Positions 46,677 to 57,696 of a DNA stretch of 64,000 nucleotides are shown piece after piece; the stretch's first letter is position 1, and each line of letters starts with the position of its first letter. The DNA comes from Neorhodopirellula lusitana. GTDB lineage: Bacteria; Planctomycetota; Planctomycetia; Pirellulales; Pirellulaceae. Location of the stretch: positions 62,001-126,000 of the forward strand of contig NZ_FXUG01000017.1 in NCBI RefSeq assembly GCF_900182915.1, written 5' to 3'. The translations under genes were made by a program, and so were the position numbers. The notes below the pieces were generated by a model. The model made no database searches and had not been told where the DNA came from. It saw nothing but the letters and a program-made list of their open reading frames with translations.

Positions 46677-47330
46677 ATTGGACTTCAGTTAGTCAGATTA
46701 GGAAGGCAACAAAAAGCTAGGCGATAATGCACCTTCGAGTGCAAGCCAAAGCGGCCAAAATCCTCAACTGCTTCAGCAGCCCAACAAGTGGCCTGCCCCT
46801 TTCAAGCTTCACCACACCAATGCACTCATCGCGTCCAATGCAAATGAGCCCGATTTCTCCTGTGTGACGAATGAACCACAGAGGCACCGTGGGACGCAAA
46901 CACCCATTCTGTGCCCCTCCGTTTCGCTGTGGTTACACCGTCACGGAACCACCACGACGCCAGCAAGCAACTAACATCAGCATCCCTTCACCGACGCCGT
47001 TCGCAACCAAAGCGAGAAAACGTCGCAAGCCTGCTATTTCATAGCAAAAATAAGTGGTCGGGCCTGACCCCCTGCACCTGCAGCCCAACAAAGAAGCCTG
47101 CACACATTGCTATACTTGGCGGGCGAGACGCTTTCGCAATCCGGTCAGAGAACTATTCCGCGACCTAATAGCCTGTCTATTTTCGATCGTAGTAGGCACG
47201 GGCCCTGTGCCGTTCCGCGAAAAACATTTGAGAACGCAACGATTTTAGCTGGCGGACCGCACGACGGAGGGTCTCGGCAACTTGCAATGCAATTTTCAAC
47301 AGACGGCTAACCAACCAATCTGGATAATAG
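46677..47330. other. spacer between the two duplicated genes
   Basis: This 654-base stretch repeats, nearly base for base, the sequences downstream of the second gene and upstream of the first. It contains the second AACCACAGAG element and no credible gene. Confidence 0.7.
46874..46934. repeat. AACCACAGAG palindromic element, copy 2
   Basis: Ends AACCACAGAGGCAC and GTTTCGCTGTGGTT form an imperfect inverted repeat of 61 bases at the junction of the tandem duplication. Confidence 0.7.
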
Positions 47331-48191
47331 ATGATGGATGTTGTTCATTACAGCACTAGCGGTCGCTTTGAGACCGGGTTTTTCTACCGTGTAGCATTCG
47401 AGACTCTCGCCGAAAGCGACTGGGCGTTTTGGACCGACGACGACGAGGGCTGGTTGTTCTACGAGACGCCTCCTCGAGGTAAAGTTGTTGTCACGGACGA
47501 AGAAATCCAATCCAATTATATGGACTGCGGCCACTACTGGTTACAAACCAAAGGAACTTTTACAGTAACCGAACCTGCCCCAATATTGTCCGATGGGCTT
47601 GACTGGATTTTCACCAAAAGAGTCATTGACCTTTTTAAGCATTGCGATCTCAATAACTTCGTCACTCGTGAGGTCGCTCTCGAGGGACTCGAAACGGAAC
47701 CCGGCGGCATCGTGAGCTTCCCGAGTCCAAGACGCCCGCTCGGAGTACCACTGGTCTTCGGCAGGTCCGAATCTCCGATCAAGTGTCCGGTGTGCAATGA
47801 ATCCATGACATGTGAAAGCTGCGGTCGTATCCACATAAAATGCCAGGTCTGCGGGCACGGTCGCATTACGCCTGTACGCACGGGTAGCATTTTAGAAAAA
47901 CTACCTTGGAAACCTGAAGAGGTTCCAGCTAAATACGGTGACTCCACAGTGGAAACTAGCCTGTGGAATGGACAAGATTTTTTTGAAATCAACCGAGTGC
48001 GCTGTGGCGGCCTTATTGTTTCGTACCGTGTGCTCGATATTATTCGGAGGCTTAACATCTCCCCATTTTGTGCCGAACCAGTAAAATGTAGGGTTGACGG
48101 CATCGACATACACAAGCGTGAACTTCTCGAGCGAGCGAGAACACCAATTAATTTGACATCGGCCAAGAAAGTATGGCTTGAATCCGAATAA
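47331..48191 (+). CDS. cysteine-rich protein B of a tandem pair, possibly double-CXXCG (SitI6-like) family
   Basis: The 286-residue paralogue of the gene at 45816 differs at about 27 positions. The cysteine pairs (CPVC, CESCG, CQVCG) are unchanged. Seventeen of the differences fall in the last 105 residues, for example INRVRCGGLIVS against INPVQCASFIVS, so the C-terminal half is diverging faster than the N-terminal half. This would fit a specificity region in an immunity-type protein, but relaxed constraint explains it as well. Gene context is the same as for copy A. Confidence 0.7.
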   Translation: MMDVVHYSTSGRFETGFFYRVAFETLAESDWAFWTDDDEGWLFYETPPRGKVVVTDEEIQSNYMDCGHYWLQTKGTFTVTEPAPILSDGLDWIFTKRVIDLFKHCDLNNFVTREVALEGLETEPGGIVSFPSPRRPLGVPLVFGRSESPIKCPVCNESMTCESCGRIHIKCQVCGHGRITPVRTGSILEKLPWKPEEVPAKYGDSTVETSLWNGQDFFEINRVRCGGLIVSYRVLDIIRRLNISPFCAEPVKCRVDGIDIHKRELLERARTPINLTSAKKVWLESE

Positions 48192-48527
48192 ATTGGACTT
48201 CAGTTAGTCAGATTAGGAAGGCAACAAAAAGCTAGGCGATAAAGCACCTTCGAGTGCAAGCCAAAGCGGCCAAAATCCTCAACTGCTTCAGCAGCCCAAC
48301 AAGTGGCCTGCCCCTTTCAAGCTTCACCACACCAAAGCACGCACTCATCGCGTCCAGTGCAATTGGGCCCGATTTCTCCTGTGTGAGGAATGAACCACAG
48401 AGGCACAGAGTAACACAGAGCCACCGTGGGAAGGGAAATGTTAGGTGGGTGGCGCGCCCCGAACGCCTCCGTTTTGTGACTGTAATCAACTCCCCTCTAT
48501 TATTTGAGCAAAAGTACTTTCATTGAC
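48192..48527. other. right end of the duplication and intergenic region
   Basis: The first 200 bases match the downstream flank of copy A. A truncated AACCACAGAG element begins at 48393. No gene was recognised. Confidence 0.6.
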
Positions 48528-48977
48528 ATGATCAATCGCATTGAAGCCGACAACGGATCGTTGGTCATTCGCAGCTATCCCACCTGGATTGCAGGGTTCT
48601 GCTTGATCGTTCTCGCCGCGGTAGTGGTTCAAACCGTTCGTGGAGAATTGGCTTGGATCGACGCAGCCATTCCGACTTTTGTAGTGGTCGTCGCCATGTC
48701 GGTGCTTGAATACAAAGTCGCCACATTTCGCAGAGGCGATGCGCACGTGTTGGTCGAATCCATTCGCCCGGTTCATCGCGCACAAACCCAAATCCCCTTG
48801 GATCAGATCCGGTCAGTCAACCGAAGCACGGGACGGGGTGGCCACTCGCACGCCGGCGTCGTCCAACTGCGTACCGCTGAGGATGAAATATCGGTGACCT
48901 CGGTCGCGGCATTCAGCCCACGTAAACAAGTCGTCGCATTGCAGGCAATACGAGGCTTTTTGTCCGGTTCTGTCTAA
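48528..48977 (+). CDS. small membrane protein of unknown function
   Basis: The 149-residue protein begins MINRIEADNGSLVIRSYPTW. It has two hydrophobic segments (WIAGFCLIVLAAVVVQTV and AAIPTFVVVVAMSVLEYKVA). The soluble C-terminal part contains IPLDQIRSVNRSTGRGGHSH and ends in a helix, a build seen in small PH-like membrane proteins. No family is recognised. ATG 48528 is chosen over TTG 48504. It is a single gene next to the duplicated region. Confidence 0.65.
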   Translation: MINRIEADNGSLVIRSYPTWIAGFCLIVLAAVVVQTVRGELAWIDAAIPTFVVVVAMSVLEYKVATFRRGDAHVLVESIRPVHRAQTQIPLDQIRSVNRSTGRGGHSHAGVVQLRTAEDEISVTSVAAFSPRKQVVALQAIRGFLSGSV

Positions 48978-49151
48978 CGGATGATGTCATCTCGTAAAGC
49001 CCCGAATCCAACCAGGACTTCGGGAAGACCTAAGAAGCCAGGACTCGACATTGCTTCTGCTGCCCAACATTCAGCCCTGCCTCACCTTGGCTACGCTCAA
49101 ACCGCGGAGATGTCATTGGAAATTTGATCGTCGAGTGTGGCATCGTAGGTA

Positions 49152-49211
49152 TGTCGCCGAACGCTCTGCGGTCGGTGATGCTAGGTACCGACCGCGGAGC
49201 GTTCGGCCACA
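49152..49211. repeat. 60-bp inverted repeat element, copy 2
   Basis: Same length and layout as the copy at 45091. The left arm has one C-to-T change and the right arm one change near its end. The centre differs at two positions and keeps GGTACC. Confidence 0.88.
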
Positions 49212-49650
49212 ACAAGGAAGACGGCGGTGTCGTGGTCCGGCGGCAAATGGTTGCTGCTATCGCGCTGGTCGATAGCAAGACTTTCTGGCTAGGTCGACCG
49301 AAGCAACCAACCGCGCAAGGAGCAGGCAGCCTGCCTACTATCAACCCAGCGTGGCCAACCATTCGGCGATAAAGACTGGGGCGAGTCCATCGCCCCTTAT
49401 CAATCTGAAACCAACGATGCGTCCCCGATGCCGGCGGATTCGATTTCCCGCGAAACGCAACGAGGTGGCCTGCGTCTTGTCTTTGACTCTTTCCGCTATG
49501 CTCCCAAACGATTCAGGACGATCATTCTATTCTCGCTAAGCGAATCGGCGGCTTCGTTCACGTGCAAACTTGTTGATGCGATGGACGCGATGACTGGTCC
49601 AATACGGGTAAGATCGTCCGGGCGAACTTGCGAAGAATCGCCTAGCATCA

Positions 49651-49689
49651 AAACGAAAAACGGTGGCCACCCTGAAGGTGGTCACCGTT
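49651..49689 (-). terminator. rho-independent terminator of thiC
   Basis: Read on the minus strand, AACGGTGACCACC and GGTGGCCACCGTT pair over 13 positions with one wobble, with a 5-base loop, followed by TTTTCGTTTT. It lies 44 bases after the thiC stop codon. Confidence 0.85.
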
Positions 49690-49732
49690 ATTTCTATGAC
49701 GTGCGTGGAACTTCCCGCTGCGTTGCCGGTTA

Positions 49733-51618
<1,886 letters not shown>

Positions 51619-51899
51619 AGGAAAATGCGTGGGGGTGAAAGTGAAAACGCGAGAGAATGTGGGCTCGACACACGAGACTCGCCAAATTGACAAGCTGCCA
51701 AGCCGGCACGAGGCGATAGTCTAGGCACTGGCGATAGAATCGGGAATGGTCGACCCAAAATCGAATCAACAGGCACGAACGAAAAGCTGCAAGGACCGGT
51801 CTGGGTAACCACGGTGAAATAGCGAGGACTCGAAACTGCCGCCTTGAAACGGCAAGCCGCGACGAATCCAACATTCCACGCGACCCAAAATCCACCAAG

Positions 51900-53270
51900 C
51901 TAACGCAGCAACAACCCGGCAACCGCCCCGGTCATGCAGCACGCCAACAGGCCGCCGAACATGGCTCGCATGCCCAACTGGGCCAGTTCTGCTTTTCGCT
52001 GGGGAGCCAAACCACCCACGCCACCCACCTGGATCCCGATTGCCGCGAAGTTACTGAACCCGGCCAACGCGTAAGTTAGCACGCTGGCGGTCCGTTCACT
52101 CAGCGGCGGTGAGGACGACTTCATGATCTCGCCCAGCTGTTGAAAGGCGACAAATTCATTGGCGACCGTTTTCATTCCGATCAAACGCCCTGCCACCATG
52201 CACTCGTCCGTCGGTATCCCCAACAACCAAGCCAGCGGCCAGCCGACGTATCCCAAAATCAGCCCCAGTGAAATCGCAGGATCACCCCCGGCATCGATCC
52301 AGCCAACCGTTTGGCAAACCGCACCCAGCAACGTATCGATCAGCGCGATCAAAGCCAGAAACGCGATCAACATCGCCGCCACATTCAACGCCAGCTTCAT
52401 CCCCTCGCTGGCACCTTCGACCGCCGCACCGATCACGTTGGCGGGTTCACCCGGAATAACGACCTCCGGCGCCGGCAAATCCTCACTTATTGCTTTCACC
52501 TTGCGAGTCTCTTCCCATTGATCGCCTGTCTCCGGCGAAACGTCACCGGTGAAGTCGCCAGCTGTTTTATCTGACGCCAAATCGGAACTTGTCGTCGTTT
52601 CGACCTCCGGGACCATCACTTTGGCAATCAACAAGGCGGCTGGCGCACTGATCACCGAAGCGGTCAACAAGTGCCCGATATCGATTCCCATCCCGGCGTA
52701 GGCTCCCAACAAGCCACCGGTCACGGTCGCAAACCCGCCCGTCATCATCGCACACAATTCACTGCGGCTCATCGTGTTCAAGTAAGGCCGCACGACCAGC
52801 GGAGCCTCCGTATGCCCAACGAACACGTTCGCCGCGGCGGCCAGCGTTTCTGGTCCGCTAGTGCCCAGCGTGAACCGCATCACCCAAGCCATCCCCGCCA
52901 CCAACTTTTGCATCACGCCCAGGTAATACAGCACGCTCATCAGCGACGAAAAGAAGATCACCGTCGGCAGGACGCCAAACGCAAACGTCGCGATCAATCC
53001 GTTCCCGAGTGAATCGCCACCCCGGAACAGAAAGCCGCTGCCCACGTCAACGTTGCCCATCACGGCAGTGAAACCGTCACCGATTTTGGAGAACAACCAA
53101 CGCCCCGGCGAGGTCCGCATGACCAGAAACGCGAGCACGAATTGCAGCCCCAACCCGCCCAACACGATTCGCCAAGGGAAGCGACGCCGATCCGTACTAA
53201 CCAGCCAAGCCAAAGCGACAAACACGACCAGGCCCAGCACACACGTGCCACGTGATAACAATTCGTTCAA
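51900..53270 (-). CDS. CNT-family concentrative nucleoside transporter
   Basis: This membrane protein takes up nucleosides with H+ or Na+. It starts near LGLVVFVALAWLVS and continues with a conserved FPWRIVLGGLGLQFVLAFLV. The core motifs are GVLPTVIFFSSLMSVLYYLG, VFVGHTEAPLVVRPYL, GGFATVTGGLLGAYAGMGI and FSNFAAIGIQVGGVGGLAP. An acidic, disordered loop of about 50 residues lies in the middle. The frame runs to a GTG at 53381, but family members start just before the first helix, so TTG 53270 is used with low certainty. Confidence 0.9.
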   Translation of the reverse strand: MNELLSRGTCVLGLVVFVALAWLVSTDRRRFPWRIVLGGLGLQFVLAFLVMRTSPGRWLFSKIGDGFTAVMGNVDVGSGFLFRGGDSLGNGLIATFAFGVLPTVIFFSSLMSVLYYLGVMQKLVAGMAWVMRFTLGTSGPETLAAAANVFVGHTEAPLVVRPYLNTMSRSELCAMMTGGFATVTGGLLGAYAGMGIDIGHLLTASVISAPAALLIAKVMVPEVETTTSSDLASDKTAGDFTGDVSPETGDQWEETRKVKAISEDLPAPEVVIPGEPANVIGAAVEGASEGMKLALNVAAMLIAFLALIALIDTLLGAVCQTVGWIDAGGDPAISLGLILGYVGWPLAWLLGIPTDECMVAGRLIGMKTVANEFVAFQQLGEIMKSSSPPLSERTASVLTYALAGFSNFAAIGIQVGGVGGLAPQRKAELAQLGMRAMFGGLLACCMTGAVAGLLLR

Positions 53271-53563
53271 GATTGGTGTCCGCGAAAGAAAAGCGAATGG
53301 ACGAGCACGCCGTCGAATGAAATCCCAAGTCCCGCCAGTTCTCCAAGCGGCCCAGGTCTTTTCAGACTGGCATCGCAACACATCGACTGGCCTCGGGATG
53401 CATCCATGTTAACGTGCACGGCACGGCCGGTGGCTTCATCCAGCTAGGCTTGTCCAGTTGTGGCACGACCGGATGGGCAGAACCGAATGAAAGCGTGCCG
53501 TGAATCGCAAAGCCTTTTGAAACCGAGATTTTAGGCCGCTTCCAGCTTCAACCAAACGCTCAG

Positions 53564-53633
53564 ATTCCCACCCCCGAATTCCCACCCCCGAATTCCCACC
53601 CCCGAATTCCCACCCTCACATTCCCACCCAAGA
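53564..53633. repeat. 14-bp minisatellite, five units
   Basis: Three perfect copies of ATTCCCACCCCCGA are followed by two diverged copies that keep ATTCCCACCC. The units are directly adjacent without spacers, so it is not a CRISPR array. Confidence 0.9.
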
Positions 53634-53897
53634 CACATTCGGCTGGATGATCCATCCGCGTGCCTCCTAGGGGCTACCACCAACCCTTAGCAATCAGAGT
53701 GGGTAGCGAGGCTTCAACTGCCCGCGAATAGCTCGCAAAACTCCCGTTCGATCAAGTGTCCGTTCCAAAAGCACCCACCTTGCCTCGCCAGATTCCTTCC
53801 CGGACCGCGAGCACCAGCGTGGAACAAGAACACCCCGCGAAGTCCAATTCGACCGAATTGAATTGCACGTCAAAAAAGTGCTTTGATCTGGGTAGGT

Positions 53898-53914
53898 AAA
53901 TGACTAAGTCATTT
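53898..53914. promoter_or_regulatory. perfect 8-1-8 palindrome upstream of the photolyase gene
   Basis: The sequence AAATGACTAAGTCATTT is a perfect inverted repeat with one central base. It lies 106 bases before the predicted start of the photolyase fusion gene. Its form fits a dimeric regulator site, but no known regulator consensus was recognised. Confidence 0.5.
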
Positions 53915-54020
53915 GTAGTAAGCTCTTGCGATGCCCCCACCGAAGCCGGCTTTCGACCGGGGATGACCGCACACCGTTGACCCAGCACTACGGTTTGATG
54001 TTGAGCAAGACGCACGATTC

Positions 54021-56873
54021 GTGATAACGAGTCAGCGGTTGCGTTTAACTTTGGACCGTCGCTCTATTGAGGCATTCAAGCTTTTGGACTATCAGCTCCC
54101 TGCACGATTATCCCAACGCTGTGATTGGCGGAAGTCACCCGATCAGACGGACCATGCGCCCGGTGAGTTCGTTTTGTATTGGATGCACAATGCGGTCCGA
54201 GGCCACGAGAATCCGGCCCTCGACGTCGCCGTGCAACTCGCTGTGCAGAATGGCTTGCCCGTTTTGGTCTATCACGGCCTTGCCGAAAACTACCCGTACG
54301 CGTCGGATCGACATCATGTCTTCATCCTGCAAGCGGCCCGCGATGTCCAGCGGGAACTGAACGTCGCCGGAATCCCCTACGCGTTTCATTTGGAACGAAC
54401 CGGCCATCGTGGCCCGCATCTACGCGACCTCGCTCGCCGCGCCGCCGCGTTGGTGACCGAGACCATGCCAGTGGTTCCGCTGGCGTGTTGGACCGAGCGA
54501 CTGACCGGCATCGTGACGACACCCATCGTCACCGTGGACACCTCGTGCGTGTTGCCAATGCCACAAGCCAACGCCTTAATGGAAAAAGCAAGTAGCCGAA
54601 CGCATAAAGGTACCCAAAAACAAGCGGGTCTCAACCAAGGCGATCTTAACGGGGAAGACGAACCCCGATCCGACGATACCTCGCGTGACTTCCAGGCCGA
54701 TGACCAACGCGACGACAAACCCAAGTGGTACACCCAACTGGACGTCTATAAACAGACGACGAAGTCGGCCTACGAACTGGCGATCCGGCAACCTTATTCC
54801 CAAACCAACGAAACAGTGGTGGATGCTGCTGAGTTGGTTCCACTTGAAGTCGATGAGGCCTTTCTAGGATTTGAGCCACTGGATCTGCAGGACGCGAACC
54901 TGGCCGAGCTCGTCCGCTACTGCAAGATTGACCATTCGGTTGCCCCAGTCCCCGACTCGCCAGGCGGAAGTCGCGCGGGTTACGATCGTTGGCACCGTTA
55001 TCGTGAACACGGACTGACTGAGTACGGTTCACGCCGATGCGATTCGGCAGACTCGATCGGTGGGAGTCGACTGAGTGCGTATCTACACTTCGGCATGGTC
55101 AGCCCTTTTCGGATTGCGTTTGAAGCGGCTCAAACCCGTGACTCAATCCCAAAGCCGAACGAAGGCGTGGAAGCTTCCAGTGCAACCGTTGGCAACAACG
55201 CAAGCACAGACCAAGCGAGTCAATCGATCGACAAGTTCTTGAACGAACTGCTTTATCGTCGAGAGCTCTCGTTTCACTTTTGTCAACACCGTCTTCACGA
55301 GCTCGACACGCTTGACGCAGTCCCTCAATGGGCACAGACATCACTCGCCGAACATGCCGGCGACCCACGTGACGAAGCGACCGACCTGGAGTCATTGGCC
55401 CGCGGACTGACCGATCACCCGCTATGGAACGCCGCCCAGCGCAGCCTGCTCAAACATGGCGAACTGCATAACGATCTTCGTATGACTTGGGGCACTTGGT
55501 TCTTGCCGCTAACGGCCTGTCCCAAGCAAGCTCTCAACTACTGCATCGATCTGAATCACCGTTATGCGCTCGATGGACGCAGCCCGACCAGCTATGGCGG
55601 CATCCTCGGATGCTTCGGGCAGTTCGATGAGCCCAACACCAACGAGCAGGACATTTTTGGCTGGATTCGCCCCAGCTTGATCGAAACCCACAGCCAACGC
55701 TTGGACTTGGAATGTTTCGAAAAAAGATGCGACCGCCCCATCGCACGCAAGCTGCCGCGTGTCGCCATCATCGGTGCTGGACTCGCCGGACTTTCGGCCG
55801 CCCGCACGCTATCTGACCACGGCTTAGAAGTCCGCGTTTTCGAAAAGGGCGAGGAAGTCGGCGGCCGATTGGCGACCCATCGAAACGAAACCGCGATGCA
55901 CTTCGATCAAGGGGCGCAGTACTTCACGACCCGCGATGCTCGCTTCGGCAGACACGTGCGAAGTTGGATTGATGCGGGAGTCGTGGCACCGTGGATGGCA
56001 ACCATCGTGGAACTACGCGACGGCGTCATTGTCAAGAAGCGACGGGGCCAGCCTCGATACGTCGGCACGCCGGACATGAACGCGTTGCCCCGTCATCTCG
56101 CCGCCGGCTTGAACATCACAACGAACTGCCGAGTGACCTCAATCGTTCGCTCACACGATGTCCTTTCGCACGACCCCGTCACCTATCAACTGGTCACCGA
56201 CCAGGGCCCCGTCGACGGCGAATTCGATGCCGTGTTGTTCAACTGCCCTCCCAAACTCGCCCATCCGATTCTGGCAACACACTCACCGATTGCCGACGCA
56301 ATCGAACAAGTGCAAATGCAGCCGTGCTGGACGCTGATGCTGACGTGCGAGGGACTCGCTGATCTTCCTTACGCCGGTGCGTTCGTTAACCAAGGGCCGC
56401 TCGCCTGGGTCGCCCGTAATGATGCCAAGCCCGGTCGCGGTCTTGATGAAAGCGGCTCGCAATCAAGTTGGGTTCTGCACGCGACACCGGACTGGTCGTC
56501 CGAACAGATTGAAGCCGACCCCGCCTTCGTGCGAGATTCACTGATCGACGCTTTCGTTGCCGCGATCGGTCGTCCAATCGGCAAGGTGACTCACGAGTTC
56601 GCGCACCGATGGCGGTTCGCCAGCCCGGTCACTCCAGTCGGCCAAAGCTGTCTGTGGGATTCAACCGCAATGCTGGGTGCATGTGGCGACTGGTGCGGGG
56701 ACCTAAGAGGCGGCCCCCGAATCGAAGCGGCTTACCTGAGCGGTGCCGCCCTCGCGGGCGCACTGCTACGACACGTGACGATTGACCGAGCCCCCGTTTT
56801 GATCGACGCCGTTTCCGATCAGGCCTCAAACAGCAATAGCTCGGGCAGTCGCTCCACCGCGAAATCGTCCTAG
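54021..56873 (+). CDS. class II-like CPD photolyase fused to renalase-like FAD oxidoreductase
   Basis: The 950-residue protein has two parts. Residues about 1-560 are photolyase: FVLYWMHNAVRGHENPALDV, a low-complexity insert (about 190-245), SAYLHFGMVSPFRIAFEA, FLNELLYRRELSFHFCQH, HPLWNAAQRSLLKHGELHND and YALDGRSPTSYGGI. The pattern of the last motifs is that of class II photolyases. From about 578 a Rossmann motif begins (RVAIIGAGLAGLSAARTL), followed by EVGGRLATHR and HFDQGAQYFTTRD, as in renalase-like FAD oxidoreductases. Genes for this second type often neighbour photolyase genes. Here they are one frame. GTG 54021 is the most upstream start. Confidence 0.88.
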   Translation: MITSQRLRLTLDRRSIEAFKLLDYQLPARLSQRCDWRKSPDQTDHAPGEFVLYWMHNAVRGHENPALDVAVQLAVQNGLPVLVYHGLAENYPYASDRHHVFILQAARDVQRELNVAGIPYAFHLERTGHRGPHLRDLARRAAALVTETMPVVPLACWTERLTGIVTTPIVTVDTSCVLPMPQANALMEKASSRTHKGTQKQAGLNQGDLNGEDEPRSDDTSRDFQADDQRDDKPKWYTQLDVYKQTTKSAYELAIRQPYSQTNETVVDAAELVPLEVDEAFLGFEPLDLQDANLAELVRYCKIDHSVAPVPDSPGGSRAGYDRWHRYREHGLTEYGSRRCDSADSIGGSRLSAYLHFGMVSPFRIAFEAAQTRDSIPKPNEGVEASSATVGNNASTDQASQSIDKFLNELLYRRELSFHFCQHRLHELDTLDAVPQWAQTSLAEHAGDPRDEATDLESLARGLTDHPLWNAAQRSLLKHGELHNDLRMTWGTWFLPLTACPKQALNYCIDLNHRYALDGRSPTSYGGILGCFGQFDEPNTNEQDIFGWIRPSLIETHSQRLDLECFEKRCDRPIARKLPRVAIIGAGLAGLSAARTLSDHGLEVRVFEKGEEVGGRLATHRNETAMHFDQGAQYFTTRDARFGRHVRSWIDAGVVAPWMATIVELRDGVIVKKRRGQPRYVGTPDMNALPRHLAAGLNITTNCRVTSIVRSHDVLSHDPVTYQLVTDQGPVDGEFDAVLFNCPPKLAHPILATHSPIADAIEQVQMQPCWTLMLTCEGLADLPYAGAFVNQGPLAWVARNDAKPGRGLDESGSQSSWVLHATPDWSSEQIEADPAFVRDSLIDAFVAAIGRPIGKVTHEFAHRWRFASPVTPVGQSCLWDSTAMLGACGDWCGDLRGGPRIEAAYLSGAALAGALLRHVTIDRAPVLIDAVSDQASNSNSSGSRSTAKSS

Positions 56874-56908
56874 GCGAGTGCTTCCCAATCGCGTCAGTCT
56901 ACGTAGCT

Positions 56909-57661
56909 CTAACGCAACCGCTGCATCATCGCGTCGGGTAACCCGATATCGACAATTTCGACTTCGCCCAACCACTCGCTGGCCAACGGGTTCTGCATCG
57001 CCAGTTTGGCCGTCACGAAGGTCAGCGTTAAGTCTGCCCGAAAGGTCGGCTCCCCCGCCTGGGCCGTGTCCCCATCCAATCCCGAGGGCAAGTCGATCGC
57101 GATTAGCAGAACACTCGCCGCCCGATTGGCCGCGTTAATCGCCGACGCATACGGTTCTCGCGGATCGCCGCTTGCCCCGGTGCCCAACAAACAGTCCACA
57201 ATCAGGCCATCATGCCGGCCCAAGATCGCCACAATTTTCGCCGGTTCGGTCACCGACTGAATCGACACCCCCGCGTCGACCGCACGGTCAAAACTGATCT
57301 TCGCATCACCCCTCAAGCGATCGGGCGAGGCCAACAGAAGGACGGCGACCGGATGCCCAGCAATGTGCAAATGGCGACCAATCACGAATCCGTCGCCCCC
57401 ATTGTTGCCGCTGCCCGCCAGCACCATGGTGCTCGTATTCGCGAACGATCGGGGGTCCGCGATCGTGCCAGATTGCCGTTCAGGAACTTCCCCTGACAAG
57501 ACCTGCAAGATTCGATCGGCGCAGCCTTTCCCGGCGTTTTCCATCAGCACGATGCCAGCGACCCCGTGCTTTTCAATGGCCTCCACGTCCAATTGACGCG
57601 ATTCCGCGACGCTCAAAAACGGCCATCCAAGACGCTGAGCGTCGGGTAGAGAAACAGTCAC
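56909..57661 (-). CDS. nnrE: NAD(P)H-hydrate epimerase
   Basis: This enzyme repairs damaged NAD(P)H by epimerising the hydrated form. The protein has the YjeF N-terminal fold: VAGIVLMENAGKG, VLAGSGNNGGDGFVIGRHL, LIVDCLLGTGASGDPR, IDLPSGLDGDTA and a C-terminal ADLTLTFVTAK. No dehydratase domain is fused. The GTG at 57661 is chosen because AGAAGGGGG sits just before it; an ATG at 57691 would lie inside the Fur-like box. It is convergent with the photolyase gene and divergent from hemP. Confidence 0.92.
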   Translation of the reverse strand: MTVSLPDAQRLGWPFLSVAESRQLDVEAIEKHGVAGIVLMENAGKGCADRILQVLSGEVPERQSGTIADPRSFANTSTMVLAGSGNNGGDGFVIGRHLHIAGHPVAVLLLASPDRLRGDAKISFDRAVDAGVSIQSVTEPAKIVAILGRHDGLIVDCLLGTGASGDPREPYASAINAANRAASVLLIAIDLPSGLDGDTAQAGEPTFRADLTLTFVTAKLAMQNPLASEWLGEVEIVDIGLPDAMMQRLR

Positions 57662-57681
57662 AAAAACCCCCTTCTTTTTAA

Positions 57682-57696
57682 TGCAAATCATTCGCA
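57682..57696. promoter_or_regulatory. candidate Fur box
   Basis: TGCAAATCATTCGCA is a 7-1-7 inverted repeat with one mismatched pair, and matches the classical TGATAATnATTATCA at 11 of 15 positions counting the central base. It lies between nnrE and hemP, 161 bases before the hemP start. Iron control of hemP is common elsewhere. Confidence 0.45.

Larger units (their letters stand above)
45342..48402 (+). repeat. tandem duplication of about 1.5 kb
   Basis: Two units (45342-46868 and 46869-48387) are nearly identical over the gene and both flanks, with a spacing of 1515 bases between the start codons. Three copies of the GAATGAACCACAGAG sequence, at 45342, 46869 and 48388, mark the left edge, the junction and the right edge. 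This pattern fits unequal recombination between short repeats. Small indels and about 27 amino-acid differences show the duplication is not brand new. Confidence 0.85.
48978..49732. other. intergenic region with inverted repeat and thiC terminator
   Basis: No credible gene is seen. The stretch holds the second 60-bp inverted repeat (49152), a short GGGGCGA/TCGCCCC hairpin near 49379 and the thiC terminator. Confidence 0.6.
53382..54020. other. intergenic region upstream of the photolyase fusion gene
   Basis: This 639-base gap holds a 14-bp minisatellite (53564) and a 17-bp palindrome (53898). No gene was recognised on either strand. Confidence 0.6.

Noticed and set aside
53564-53633. CRISPR array
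   Set aside because: Units are 14 bases, directly adjacent, with no spacers and no cas genes in the window.
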